From Kribbella capetownensis (GTDB taxonomy: Bacteria > Actinomycetota > Actinomycetes > Propionibacteriales > Kribbellaceae): a DNA stretch of 64,000 bases. A program made the translations under genes and the position numbers. Positions 57,887 to 64,000 of the stretch are shown here, one piece after another. The notes under the pieces are model-generated. The model was not told the DNA's origin, did not search any database, and saw only the letters and a program-made list of their open reading frames with translations. Positions within the stretch are counted from its first letter, which is position 1; each line of letters begins with the position of its first letter. The stretch lies in the NCBI RefSeq assembly GCF_004331485.1, contig NZ_SJKD01000008.1, forward strand, positions 400,924-464,923, given 5' to 3'.

Positions 57887-59293
57887 CTACTGCAGGTACG
57901 ACGACAGGCCGCGCCGCAGGAACTTCCCCCGGCCCTTCCGGCCATGGTAGTTGCCGTCGGCCACGATCACCTCGCCGCGCGAGATCACCGTGCCCACCCG
58001 GCCCTGGATTTCGACCCCTTCGTACGCCGAGTAGTCCATGTTCATGTGGTGCGCGTCGACGCTGATCCGGGTGGTCGCGTTCGGGTCGTAGACGACCAGA
58101 TCAGCATCCGAGCCGGGCGCGACGATCCCCTTCTGCGGATACAACCCGAACATCCGGGCCGGCGTCGTCGCGATCGTCTCGACCCAGCGCTCCAGCGACA
58201 GCTGACCGTCCACCACACCTTGGTAGATCAGGTCGACCCGGTGCTCGACGCCGCCGATCCCGTTCGGGATCTTGGAGAAGTCGCCGAGGCCGAGCTCCTT
58301 CTGGTCCTTCATGCAGAACGGGCAGTGGTCGGTCGAGACGATCGCCAGATCGTTGCTTCGCAACCCTTTCCACAGGTCCGTCGCGTGCGACTCGTGCTTG
58401 CTGCGCAGCGGGGTCGAGCAGACCCACTTCGCACCCTCGAACCCGGGCGCGCCGAGTTGGTCCTCGAGAGTGAGATACAGGTACTGCGGGCAGGTCTCGG
58501 CGAACACGTTGCGGCCCAGGTCCCGGGCCTCCGCTACGTGTTCGAGCGCCTGGCTCGCGGACAGGTGGACGATGTAGAGCGGGCAGTCCCGGGCGACCTC
58601 GGCCAGGGCGATCGCGCGGTTCGTCGCCTCCGCCTCGAGCGCGGCCGGGCGGGTGATGCCGTGGTAGATCGGGTCGGTCTCGCCGCGGGCCACCGCCTGC
58701 TGGACCAGGACGTCGATCGCGATGCCGTTCTCCGCGTGCATCATGATCAGCGCGCCGTTCTCCCGCGCGGTCTGCATCGCCCGCAGGATCTGGCCGTCGT
58801 CGGAGTAGAACACCCCGGGGTAGGCCATGAACAGCTTGAAACTGGTGATGCCCTCGTCAGCGACCAGTTGGTCCATCGCCTTCAGCGCGTCGGTGTCGAC
58901 CCCGCCGAGGATCATGTGGAACGCGTAGTCGATGTGACAGTTGCCCTCGGTCTTGGCATGCCAGGCGGCCAGCCCGTCCTGCACGACCTCACCGGTCCGC
59001 TGGATCGCGAAGTCGATGATGGTCGTCGTACCGCCCCAGGCCGCCGCCCGGGTCCCGGTGTCGAACGTGTCGCTCGCCGACGTGCCGCCGAACGGCATCT
59101 CCATGTGCGTGTGCGCGTCGATCCCGCCCGGGATCACGTACTTGCCCGCGGCATCGATCACCTCGTCCGGAGTGATCGACTGGCTGAACGACGGATCCAG
59201 CAGGGCGACGATCTTCTCGCCCTGGACCAGGACGTCCGCAACCTGCGTCCCGGTCGGCCCGACGACGGTCCCACCCTTGACCAGCAACGTCAT
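57887..59293 (-). CDS. hydA: Dihydropyrimidinase/hydantoinase
   Basis: 468 residues, full length. Metal ligands H61 and H63 in GGIDAHTHMEMPFGG, carbamylated Lys153 in SFKLFMAYPG, then HAENG, VHLSAS and Asp in STDHCPF. It opens the ring of dihydropyrimidines or hydantoins to N-carbamoyl amino acids, the substrates of the amidohydrolase encoded just upstream. Starts 28 bp after that gene's stop. Confidence 0.95.
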   Translation of the reverse strand: MTLLVKGGTVVGPTGTQVADVLVQGEKIVALLDPSFSQSITPDEVIDAAGKYVIPGGIDAHTHMEMPFGGTSASDTFDTGTRAAAWGGTTTIIDFAIQRTGEVVQDGLAAWHAKTEGNCHIDYAFHMILGGVDTDALKAMDQLVADEGITSFKLFMAYPGVFYSDDGQILRAMQTARENGALIMMHAENGIAIDVLVQQAVARGETDPIYHGITRPAALEAEATNRAIALAEVARDCPLYIVHLSASQALEHVAEARDLGRNVFAETCPQYLYLTLEDQLGAPGFEGAKWVCSTPLRSKHESHATDLWKGLRSNDLAIVSTDHCPFCMKDQKELGLGDFSKIPNGIGGVEHRVDLIYQGVVDGQLSLERWVETIATTPARMFGLYPQKGIVAPGSDADLVVYDPNATTRISVDAHHMNMDYSAYEGVEIQGRVGTVISRGEVIVADGNYHGRKGRGKFLRRGLSSYLQ

Positions 59294-59321
59294 GCCGTAT
59301 TCCCCTTCGAGACGGTTCGTC

Positions 59322-60164
59322 CTACGGTTTGGTCAGGTCGCCGTACGCGTCCGGGCGGCGGTCGCGGTAGAACTGCCAGCGGTCGCGGACCGTGTCCAGC
59401 AGGCTCAGGTCCAGGTCCCGGACGATGAGTTCCGGATCGTGGTCGTGCCCGACGTCCCCGACGAACTTGCCCTCGGGGTCGACGAAGTACGACGTACCGT
59501 AGAAGTCGTTGTCGCCGAAGTCGGACTCGATGCCGACCCGGTTGATCGCGCCGATGAAGTACTCGTTGGCCACCGCGCTCGCCGGCTGCTCGAGCTTCCA
59601 CAGGTACGCCGACAGCCCCCGGCTGGTCGCGGACGGGTTGAACACGATCTTCGCCCCGGCCAGCCCGAGCGCACGCCAGCCCTCCGGGAAGTGCCGGTCG
59701 TAGCAGATGTACACGCCGATCCGGCCGACCGCGGTGTCGAAGATCGGGTAGCCGAGGTTGCCGGGCCGGAAGTAGAACTTCTCCCAGAACCCCTTCACCT
59801 GCGGGATGTGGTTCTTCCGGTACTTGCCCAGGTATTTGCCGTCGGCATCGATCACGGCCGCCGTGTTGTACAGCACCCCCGGCTGCTCCTGCTCGTAGAC
59901 CGGCAGCACCATCACCATGCCGAGTTCCTTGGCCAGCGCGGCGAAGCGCTCGGTCGTCGGCCCCGGCACGGACTCGGCGTACTCGTAGAACTTGGGATCC
60001 TGCAACTGGCAGAAGTACGGCCCGTAGAACAACTCCTGGAAGCACAACACCCGGACTCCGGCCGCAGCCGCCTGCCGCGCGTAGTCCTCGTGGGCCTTGA
60101 TCATGGACTCCTTGTCACCGGTCCACGACGCCTGCACCAACCCAGCCCTGACAACCTCCGCCAC
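59322..60164 (-). CDS. N-carbamoyl-beta-alanine amidohydrolase-like nitrilase
   Basis: 280 residues of the nitrilase/carbon-nitrogen hydrolase family. Catalytic triad Glu44 (CFQELF), Lys117 (KYRKNHIP) and Cys154 (YICYDRHFPEG). Releases ammonia and CO2 from N-carbamoyl-beta-alanine or related compounds made by the hydantoinase. The GTG at 60164 has GGGGAGG 6 nt upstream and is preferred to an ATG at 60194. First gene of the three-gene operon. Confidence 0.92.
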   Translation of the reverse strand: MAEVVRAGLVQASWTGDKESMIKAHEDYARQAAAAGVRVLCFQELFYGPYFCQLQDPKFYEYAESVPGPTTERFAALAKELGMVMVLPVYEQEQPGVLYNTAAVIDADGKYLGKYRKNHIPQVKGFWEKFYFRPGNLGYPIFDTAVGRIGVYICYDRHFPEGWRALGLAGAKIVFNPSATSRGLSAYLWKLEQPASAVANEYFIGAINRVGIESDFGDNDFYGTSYFVDPEGKFVGDVGHDHDPELIVRDLDLSLLDTVRDRWQFYRDRRPDAYGDLTKP

Positions 60165-60253
60165 CAGAACCTCCCCAACTAGCCGAGCACCCATGCTCCA
60201 TCCGCGCCCCCACAACCGTCAACGGATGCGGAAATCCCCGCCCGAACAGGCGC

Positions 60254-60931
60254 TCAGATCGTGACGGTGCGGGAGGCTTCGGCGACGACCTGCCCGGCGA
60301 CTGTGGCGTGGCCGGGCGGGAGGTGAGTGGTGTAGAGGTGGGAGCCTCCGCCCTGGATGATGTGGAGGTCGCGGGCCAGGTGGGCGGTCAGTTGAGTCAC
60401 GGCTGAGCCTGTTGCCTCGTCCTCCCGGACGCCCATGGCGGGCGCGAAGGCGCGGGCGCGGATCAAGCCGCGAGATTCGTCCAGCCAGGCCCAGAGATAC
60501 GAGTGACCGGCGGTGTAGGACGCTGGGTCGGCGGCCAGGACGGCCTCGGCGGACTCGAGTTCCTGCCAGTCCCAGTCGCTGCCCCAGGCGGTGTCCGCTC
60601 GTACGGCGAACAGGTCGCCCTGCCGCGTGACCGGGATGTCACCGACAGGCACTCGCAGCGTGTCGACGGGGTGGCCCTGGGAGTGGAGCCACCAGGAGAC
60701 GCCGACGGTCGGGTGGCCCGCGAAGGGCATTTCGGTGGTGGCGGAGAAGATGCGGATCGTGCCGGACGCGGCGTCGTCGACGTACACGGTCTCGCTGTAC
60801 CCCAGTTCGGCGGCCACCCGCAGCCGGTCCGCGGGCGGTACGAGGGCACCGTCGATGATGCCGAGCGGGTTGCCGAAGCGTCCGTCGGGGTCGGTGAAGA
60901 CCCGGACGACGTCGACCGGGATCAGGGTCAA
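60254..60931 (-). CDS. PhzF-family epimerase/isomerase
   Basis: 225 residues, shorter than the usual 260-300. Features: GNPLGII, catalytic Glu47 in LGYSETVYVDD, MPFAGHPTVGVSWWL and EDEATGSAV. Likely isomerase of unknown substrate. TTG at 60931 is the best start available, with no clear ribosome-binding site; it lies 5 nt after the stop of the small membrane protein and may be coupled to it. Confidence 0.88.
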   Translation of the reverse strand: MTLIPVDVVRVFTDPDGRFGNPLGIIDGALVPPADRLRVAAELGYSETVYVDDAASGTIRIFSATTEMPFAGHPTVGVSWWLHSQGHPVDTLRVPVGDIPVTRQGDLFAVRADTAWGSDWDWQELESAEAVLAADPASYTAGHSYLWAWLDESRGLIRARAFAPAMGVREDEATGSAVTQLTAHLARDLHIIQGGGSHLYTTHLPPGHATVAGQVVAEASRTVTI

Positions 60932-60936
60932 AGGAC

Positions 60937-61131
60937 TCAGAAGACGGCGATCGCGGCGATGACCGCGATCAGCACCACGGCGGCACCGACGACGGCCAGC
61001 ACCCGGCCGTTCACCTTCGGTTCGGTGGTGGCCTCGGCCTGGCCCTCGTTCACGAAGGCGCGGAACATCTGGGTGTTCGCGCCCGGGTCCTGCTCGTTCT
61101 CGACGTTCTGCGGGACGTTCTGGTCAGCCAT
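60937..61131 (-). CDS. Small single-pass membrane protein
   Basis: 64 residues. Hydrophilic N-terminus and a C-terminal membrane segment VLAVVGAAVVLIAVIAAIAVF, as in tail-anchored proteins. Probably cotranscribed with the PhzF gene. Unnamed. Confidence 0.6.
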   Translation of the reverse strand: MADQNVPQNVENEQDPGANTQMFRAFVNEGQAEATTEPKVNGRVLAVVGAAVVLIAVIAAIAVF

Positions 61132-61198
61132 GGCCCCAGACCCTACCTGGCGCCGGTGAAGCCACCGCAGACGCCCGGCAAAGCCTGACGAGGACCTG

Positions 61199-61216
61199 AT
61201 GTACCATTTGGTACAT
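61199..61216. promoter_or_regulatory. Perfect inverted repeat covering a start codon
   Basis: ATGTACC-ATTT-GGTACAT: 7-bp perfect arms; the right arm contains the ATG at 61215. Probable binding site for the TetR protein encoded downstream. The placement implies a leaderless or very short-leader transcript. Confidence 0.65.
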
Positions 61217-61634
61217 GCGATTCGATCATTCCATCACGGTCCAGGCTCCGCAGGAGCGGGTCTGGCAGGTGTACAGCGACGTCGAGCGGTGGCCCGAGTG
61301 GACGCCGACCATGGACTCTGTCGAGCGGCTCGATGCCGGCCGCATCCACATCGGCGCGAAGACCCGGATCCGGCAGCCGAAGCTCCCGGTCGCGGTCTGG
61401 GAGGTGACCGACCTCAAGGAGGGCGAGTACTTCGAGTGGGTCTCGAAGGCTCCGGGCATCAAGACGATCGGCGGTCACCGCGTCGTCGGGACACCCGACG
61501 GCACGGTGGTGACGGCGACGATCATCCACGAGGGCCCGATCGGCTGGCTCTTCGGCAAGCTCTACGCCCGCCTCACCAAGAGCTACGTCGAGACAGAGGC
61601 AGTGAAGCTCAAAGAGGTGAGCGAACAGGCGTGA
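61215..61634 (+). CDS. SRPBCC-family protein
   Basis: 139 residues, one polyketide-cyclase/dehydrase-type SRPBCC domain (FDHSITVQAPQERVWQVYSDVERWPEWTPTMDSVERLDAG ... FGKLYARLTKSYVETEAVKLKEVSE). Binds a hydrophobic ligand in known relatives. Overlaps the TetR gene by GTGA. The start codon lies within a TetR-type operator, so expression is likely induced by the TetR ligand. Confidence 0.9.
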   Translation: MRFDHSITVQAPQERVWQVYSDVERWPEWTPTMDSVERLDAGRIHIGAKTRIRQPKLPVAVWEVTDLKEGEYFEWVSKAPGIKTIGGHRVVGTPDGTVVTATIIHEGPIGWLFGKLYARLTKSYVETEAVKLKEVSEQA

Positions 61635-62179
61635 GTCGACAGACCCTGCTGGCCGGCGCCGTCGAGCACTTCGCGAAGAACGGGATCGGCGACGCCAGTC
61701 TGCGCAGCATCGCCGGCTCGATCGGCACCAGCCACCGGATGCTGATCTACCACTTCGGCTCCCGCGAGGGGCTGCTCGCCGAAGTGGTCCGGACCGTCGA
61801 GCAACAGCAGCGCGACCTGCTGGCCGAGGTGCTGGCGACAGATCTGCCGGTGGAGGAGCAGAACGACCTGTTCTGGCGCCGCGTCACCGAGGCGGCGCTG
61901 ATCTACGGTCCGCTGTTCTTCGAGCTGAGCGCTCACGCGATGCAGAATCGCCCGCACACCGAGGCGCTCAAGGCTGATTTGATCAACGTCTGGCTCCCGC
62001 CGGTGATCGAGCTGTGCATCCGTGCGGGCATCCCGCCCGAGGATGCGCCGGCGTACGCGCGGCTCGGTCTCGCGGCGTCTCGCGGTCTGCTGTTCGACCT
62101 GCTGCTCACCGGCGACCAGGTGGGCGTGGACGAGGCGTCCGCGCTGCTGAACCGCCTGTTCAGTCTCCGGGCTCTGTAG
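61631..62179 (+). CDS. TetR-family transcriptional regulator
   Basis: 182 residues. HTH: LLAGAVEHFAKNGIGDASLRSIAGSIGTSHRMLIYHFGSREGLLAEVV. GTG at 61631 overlaps the SRPBCC stop. The ligand domain has the TetR_C-type pattern (RRVTEAALIYGPLFFELSAHAM). Presumably autoregulates through the operator at 61199. Its 3' end overlaps the convergent serpin-like gene by 20 bp. Confidence 0.92.
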   Translation: MSRQTLLAGAVEHFAKNGIGDASLRSIAGSIGTSHRMLIYHFGSREGLLAEVVRTVEQQQRDLLAEVLATDLPVEEQNDLFWRRVTEAALIYGPLFFELSAHAMQNRPHTEALKADLINVWLPPVIELCIRAGIPPEDAPAYARLGLAASRGLLFDLLLTGDQVGVDEASALLNRLFSLRAL

Positions 62180-63335
62180 GCGTTGCGATCCAGCCGGCGA
62201 CGATCGGCAGCCGCGACTCCCGCAGTACTGCGGTGAAGGCGAACGGCTGGTCCAACGCGACCTCGAGTCGGCGGGCCTGGCGGGTCGGCATCGAGGCGCG
62301 GACCATCGCCATCGAGGTGACCGCAGCCGCCTCGAACCCGGTCGCGAAGAACCGTGCCAGCACCTTCTGCTTGGCCTGCCCGACGGCGAGCGGCACCGGA
62401 CTGATCGCACTGAAGTGGCCGTGGTCCCCGGGATCCGCAGTGACCGTGGTCAGCCCGAACAGCTCACGCAACTCGAGCAGGTCATGCTCGGCCTCCACAG
62501 TGAACGACGGCAGCGTCAGCCTCAGATCCGGCCGCGGTGCGGTGGTCTGCCCGACCCTCAAGCCTGCAGCGAGCTCCGCACCGGGCTCCCCCTGATCGAT
62601 CAGCGCACTCCCAGGTACGCCGTCACCCGGGCGCGCCGCGGCACCGAGAAGGCCCGCGAGCATCTCCGGCTGCGAACCCGATCCGACTCCGAGCAGTACG
62701 TCGACATCCGCGTCGCCGCGAACCGTGATCACGGTCAGGTCGTCGTACCGCCGTACTGCGTCGAGATCGCTGTCGACGCGCTCCAGCCAATGCCACCGGC
62801 CGCCCGCCCACGGGCCGGCCTGGACGTTCTTGATCTGCTCCGTGAACGGGCGGACCCAGGTGGTGCGCAGCGACAGCGCCGAGGCGAGGACGAGCATGAC
62901 GTCGGGGTTGATCTCGACCGGCATCTCGCGGATCAAGTCGTTGGTGTGCTCGGCGGCCCAGGCGTCCAGCTTGGGCTTGTCGATGGCGGCGCGACCGGTG
63001 AGCGTGCCCATCAGTGGTGCCGGCACGACGCTGTCGAACGACTCCGCGAGCTTGAGTTGCTCATGCACCCAGACGCCCAGCGCCGCGTGCAGATCGGCCG
63101 AGTCCTCGATTGCCCGAACCAGCGCCAGCGCATCGGACGATCCTTCGGCGGCCTCGACCCCCGCGGCAGCAGCCAGCTCGGCGCGACCGGGCTCATCGGC
63201 AGCGGTGGCCAGGATCGCGAGCAGCGGCCACAGACCGAGCCCGGATACGACGGTGTTCCCCGCCGGAAGCGTGCGGGCCCAGCGAGCGGTGAGGTCATTG
63301 ACTGCGCGCACCACGTCGGCATCCATACCCTCCAC
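62160..63335 (-). CDS. Divergent serpin-family protein
   Basis: 391 residues, typical serpin length, no signal peptide, so intracellular. NTVVSGLGLWPLLAILATAADEPGRAELAAAAG, LVLASALSLRTTWVRPF, LRLTLPSFTVEAEHDLLELRELFGL and, before the C-terminus, FEAAAVTSMAMVRASM followed by LDQPFAFTAVLRES match the order of serpin features: breach, strand s3A, and hinge plus reactive loop. The hinge has small residues as needed for loop insertion. Could inhibit cytoplasmic serine proteases or be non-inhibitory. ATG at 63335 or 63326. Confidence 0.75.
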   Translation of the reverse strand: MEGMDADVVRAVNDLTARWARTLPAGNTVVSGLGLWPLLAILATAADEPGRAELAAAAGVEAAEGSSDALALVRAIEDSADLHAALGVWVHEQLKLAESFDSVVPAPLMGTLTGRAAIDKPKLDAWAAEHTNDLIREMPVEINPDVMLVLASALSLRTTWVRPFTEQIKNVQAGPWAGGRWHWLERVDSDLDAVRRYDDLTVITVRGDADVDVLLGVGSGSQPEMLAGLLGAAARPGDGVPGSALIDQGEPGAELAAGLRVGQTTAPRPDLRLTLPSFTVEAEHDLLELRELFGLTTVTADPGDHGHFSAISPVPLAVGQAKQKVLARFFATGFEAAAVTSMAMVRASMPTRQARRLEVALDQPFAFTAVLRESRLPIVAGWIATPTEPGD

Positions 63336-63354
63336 ACTGCCACATCGAGATTGC

Positions 63355-63375
63355 TGACAACGACACTGGTTTTCA
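63355..63375. promoter_or_regulatory. Inverted repeat upstream of the permease operon
   Basis: TGACAAC-N7-GTTTTCA, 7-bp arms with one mismatch, 24 bp upstream of the start at 63399 and 20 bp from the divergent serpin start. It has a Zur/Fur-like look but the spacing is not the usual one. Confidence 0.35.
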
Positions 63376-63398
63376 TTTCCGCCACACTGTGTGCCACG

Positions 63399-63863
63399 AT
63401 GCCGCGCGTGACCGATACCGCCGAGAAGAAAGCGTCCGGGTCCCCGATCGCGTTCACTGCGACGCTCGTCCTGCTGGTCGGGCTGGCACTGTTCGGGCGG
63501 CGGATCTTCACCGGGGTGTTCACCGGTGACGGGATCCGGACCTGGGCGACGATGTTCGTCGGCGTCACGATCCAGGCCATGCCGTTCCTCGTCCTAGGCG
63601 TGCTGCTGTCCGTACTGATCCTCGGACTGCTCGCCGTACTGCTGGCGATCTGCTCCGAAGCGGACGCATTCGTCGCGGCCAGCCTCACCCAGTTCAGCCT
63701 GACCGCGCGGCTCGCGTTCATGGTGGTCGGACCGATCGTCGACGTGAAGCTGATCGCCCTGCAGACCGGGACGTTCGGTCCCCGCTTCGCCGTCCGATTC
63801 GCGCCGGCCACATTCGTGATCGCCATCCTCGCCAGCCTGGTCGTCGGATGGCGGTTACTGTGA
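63399..63863 (+). CDS. DUF318/UPF0718-type permease with large internal deletion
   Basis: 154 residues. The first 71 residues match the N-terminus of the permease (TATLVLLVGLALFGRR, TWATMFVGVTIQAMPFLVLGVLLS). The next residues (LLAVLLAICSEADAFVAASLTQFSLTARLAFMVVGPIVDVKLIALQTGTFG) match the C-terminal part of the roughly 320-residue family. The central region of about 170-190 residues, with the Pro/Gly/Cys-rich second repeat, is missing, in frame. Partner gene follows by GTGA overlap. Function as a transporter is doubtful. Confidence 0.85.
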   Translation: MPRVTDTAEKKASGSPIAFTATLVLLVGLALFGRRIFTGVFTGDGIRTWATMFVGVTIQAMPFLVLGVLLSVLILGLLAVLLAICSEADAFVAASLTQFSLTARLAFMVVGPIVDVKLIALQTGTFGPRFAVRFAPATFVIAILASLVVGWRLL

Positions 63864-64000
63864 AGCGGAATGTCGCCGGCCTGGTCATGGTGTTCGTCGG
63901 GGCCGCGGTGGTCCAGCTCGCGACCTCGAACACCTACCTGCGCTACGTCAAACCCGGTATGCGCTGGATGCTCCTCGCCGCGGGACTGATCCTCATCGCC
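63860..64000 (+). CDS. TIGR03943-type permease subunit, 3' end beyond window
   Basis: 47 codons to the window edge. VKRNVAGLVMVFVGAAVVQLATSNTYLRYVKPGMRWMLLAAGLILIA has the expected N-terminal membrane segments of the TIGR03943 family, which in actinobacteria is usually encoded after DUF318 permeases. GTG at 63860 overlaps the permease stop. These pairs are often metal-regulated and thought to move metals; not shown here. Confidence 0.85.
   Translation, partial: MKRNVAGLVMVFVGAAVVQLATSNTYLRYVKPGMRWMLLAAGLILIA

Noticed and set aside
1..64000. CRISPR arrays, insertion sequences, integrases, tRNA or rRNA genes
   Set aside because: No spaced direct repeats, transposase or integrase motifs, or tRNA cloverleaf sequences were seen; the only multi-copy tandem repeat is the 7-bp unit at 49467-49508.

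Overview
The window is high-GC DNA with dense, tightly overlapped genes, mycothiol-type and F420-linked enzymes, Tat/lipobox sugar-binding proteins, and an ftsE-ftsX-M23 peptidase-smpB-ssrA block. This fits a soil actinomycete. A relative of Kribbella or Nocardioides is my best guess, from gene content and style only. No rRNA, tRNA, CRISPR array, insertion sequence or phage module was found. The only RNA gene seen is tmRNA.

Layout. 0-6 kb: a minus-strand IclR regulator with an oligopeptide-type ABC transporter (dppB, dppC, dppD running off the left edge). Divergent to it are a DUF6772-like protein, a small beta-rich protein and a LacI repressor; the shared intergenic region holds two copies of one operator-like sequence. 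6-10.6 kb: CoA-transferase, alpha/beta hydrolase and a large membrane protein, divergent from a MerR regulator. 10.7-16.3 kb: NADP-dinucleotide-binding oxidoreductase with MarR; a small-protein pair; a two-gene membrane operon; a Baeyer-Villiger-type monooxygenase with TetR. 16.3-25.8 kb: MDMPI-type protein, aminoglycoside phosphotransferase-like kinase, HIT protein, DrrAB-like ABC exporter with a DesKR-like two-component system, sulfite-oxidase-like molybdoenzyme, multicopper oxidase, DUF1707 protein.

26-31.4 kb is an alpha-galactoside uptake and hydrolysis operon (GH36 enzyme, two permeases, binding protein). 31.5-38 kb has an RlaP-like nucleotidyltransferase, ArsR-type regulator with SRPBCC partner, secreted SGNH hydrolase and an 838-residue FHA protein. 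38-42.6 kb has MarR-epoxide hydrolase, a DUF4386-like membrane protein and tandem AraC regulators. 42.6-43.1 kb is non-coding and is mostly an imperfect inverted repeat with arms of about 100 bp beside ssrA. 43.1-48.6 kb is the housekeeping trans-translation and division block. 49-54.4 kb has a PfkB kinase, an MFS transporter whose tail is antisense to it, VapBC, an orphan sugar-binding lipoprotein and a cytidine-deaminase-like protein. 54.4-64 kb has a subtilase-like secreted protein without its protease domain, a pyrimidine/hydantoin degradation operon, PhzF, SRPBCC-TetR, a serpin-like protein, and a DUF318 permease with an internal deletion followed by its TIGR03943-type partner.

Recurrent themes are small regulator-plus-target units with visible inverted-repeat operators, 4-nt start/stop overlaps inside operons, and convergent genes whose 3' ends overlap. 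The observations most worth following are two proteins lacking a central domain while keeping both flanks, the large inverted repeat beside tmRNA, a 17-bp sequestering repeat containing a perfect ribosome-binding sequence, and two copies of an unrecognised small-protein family. None is a proven new system.
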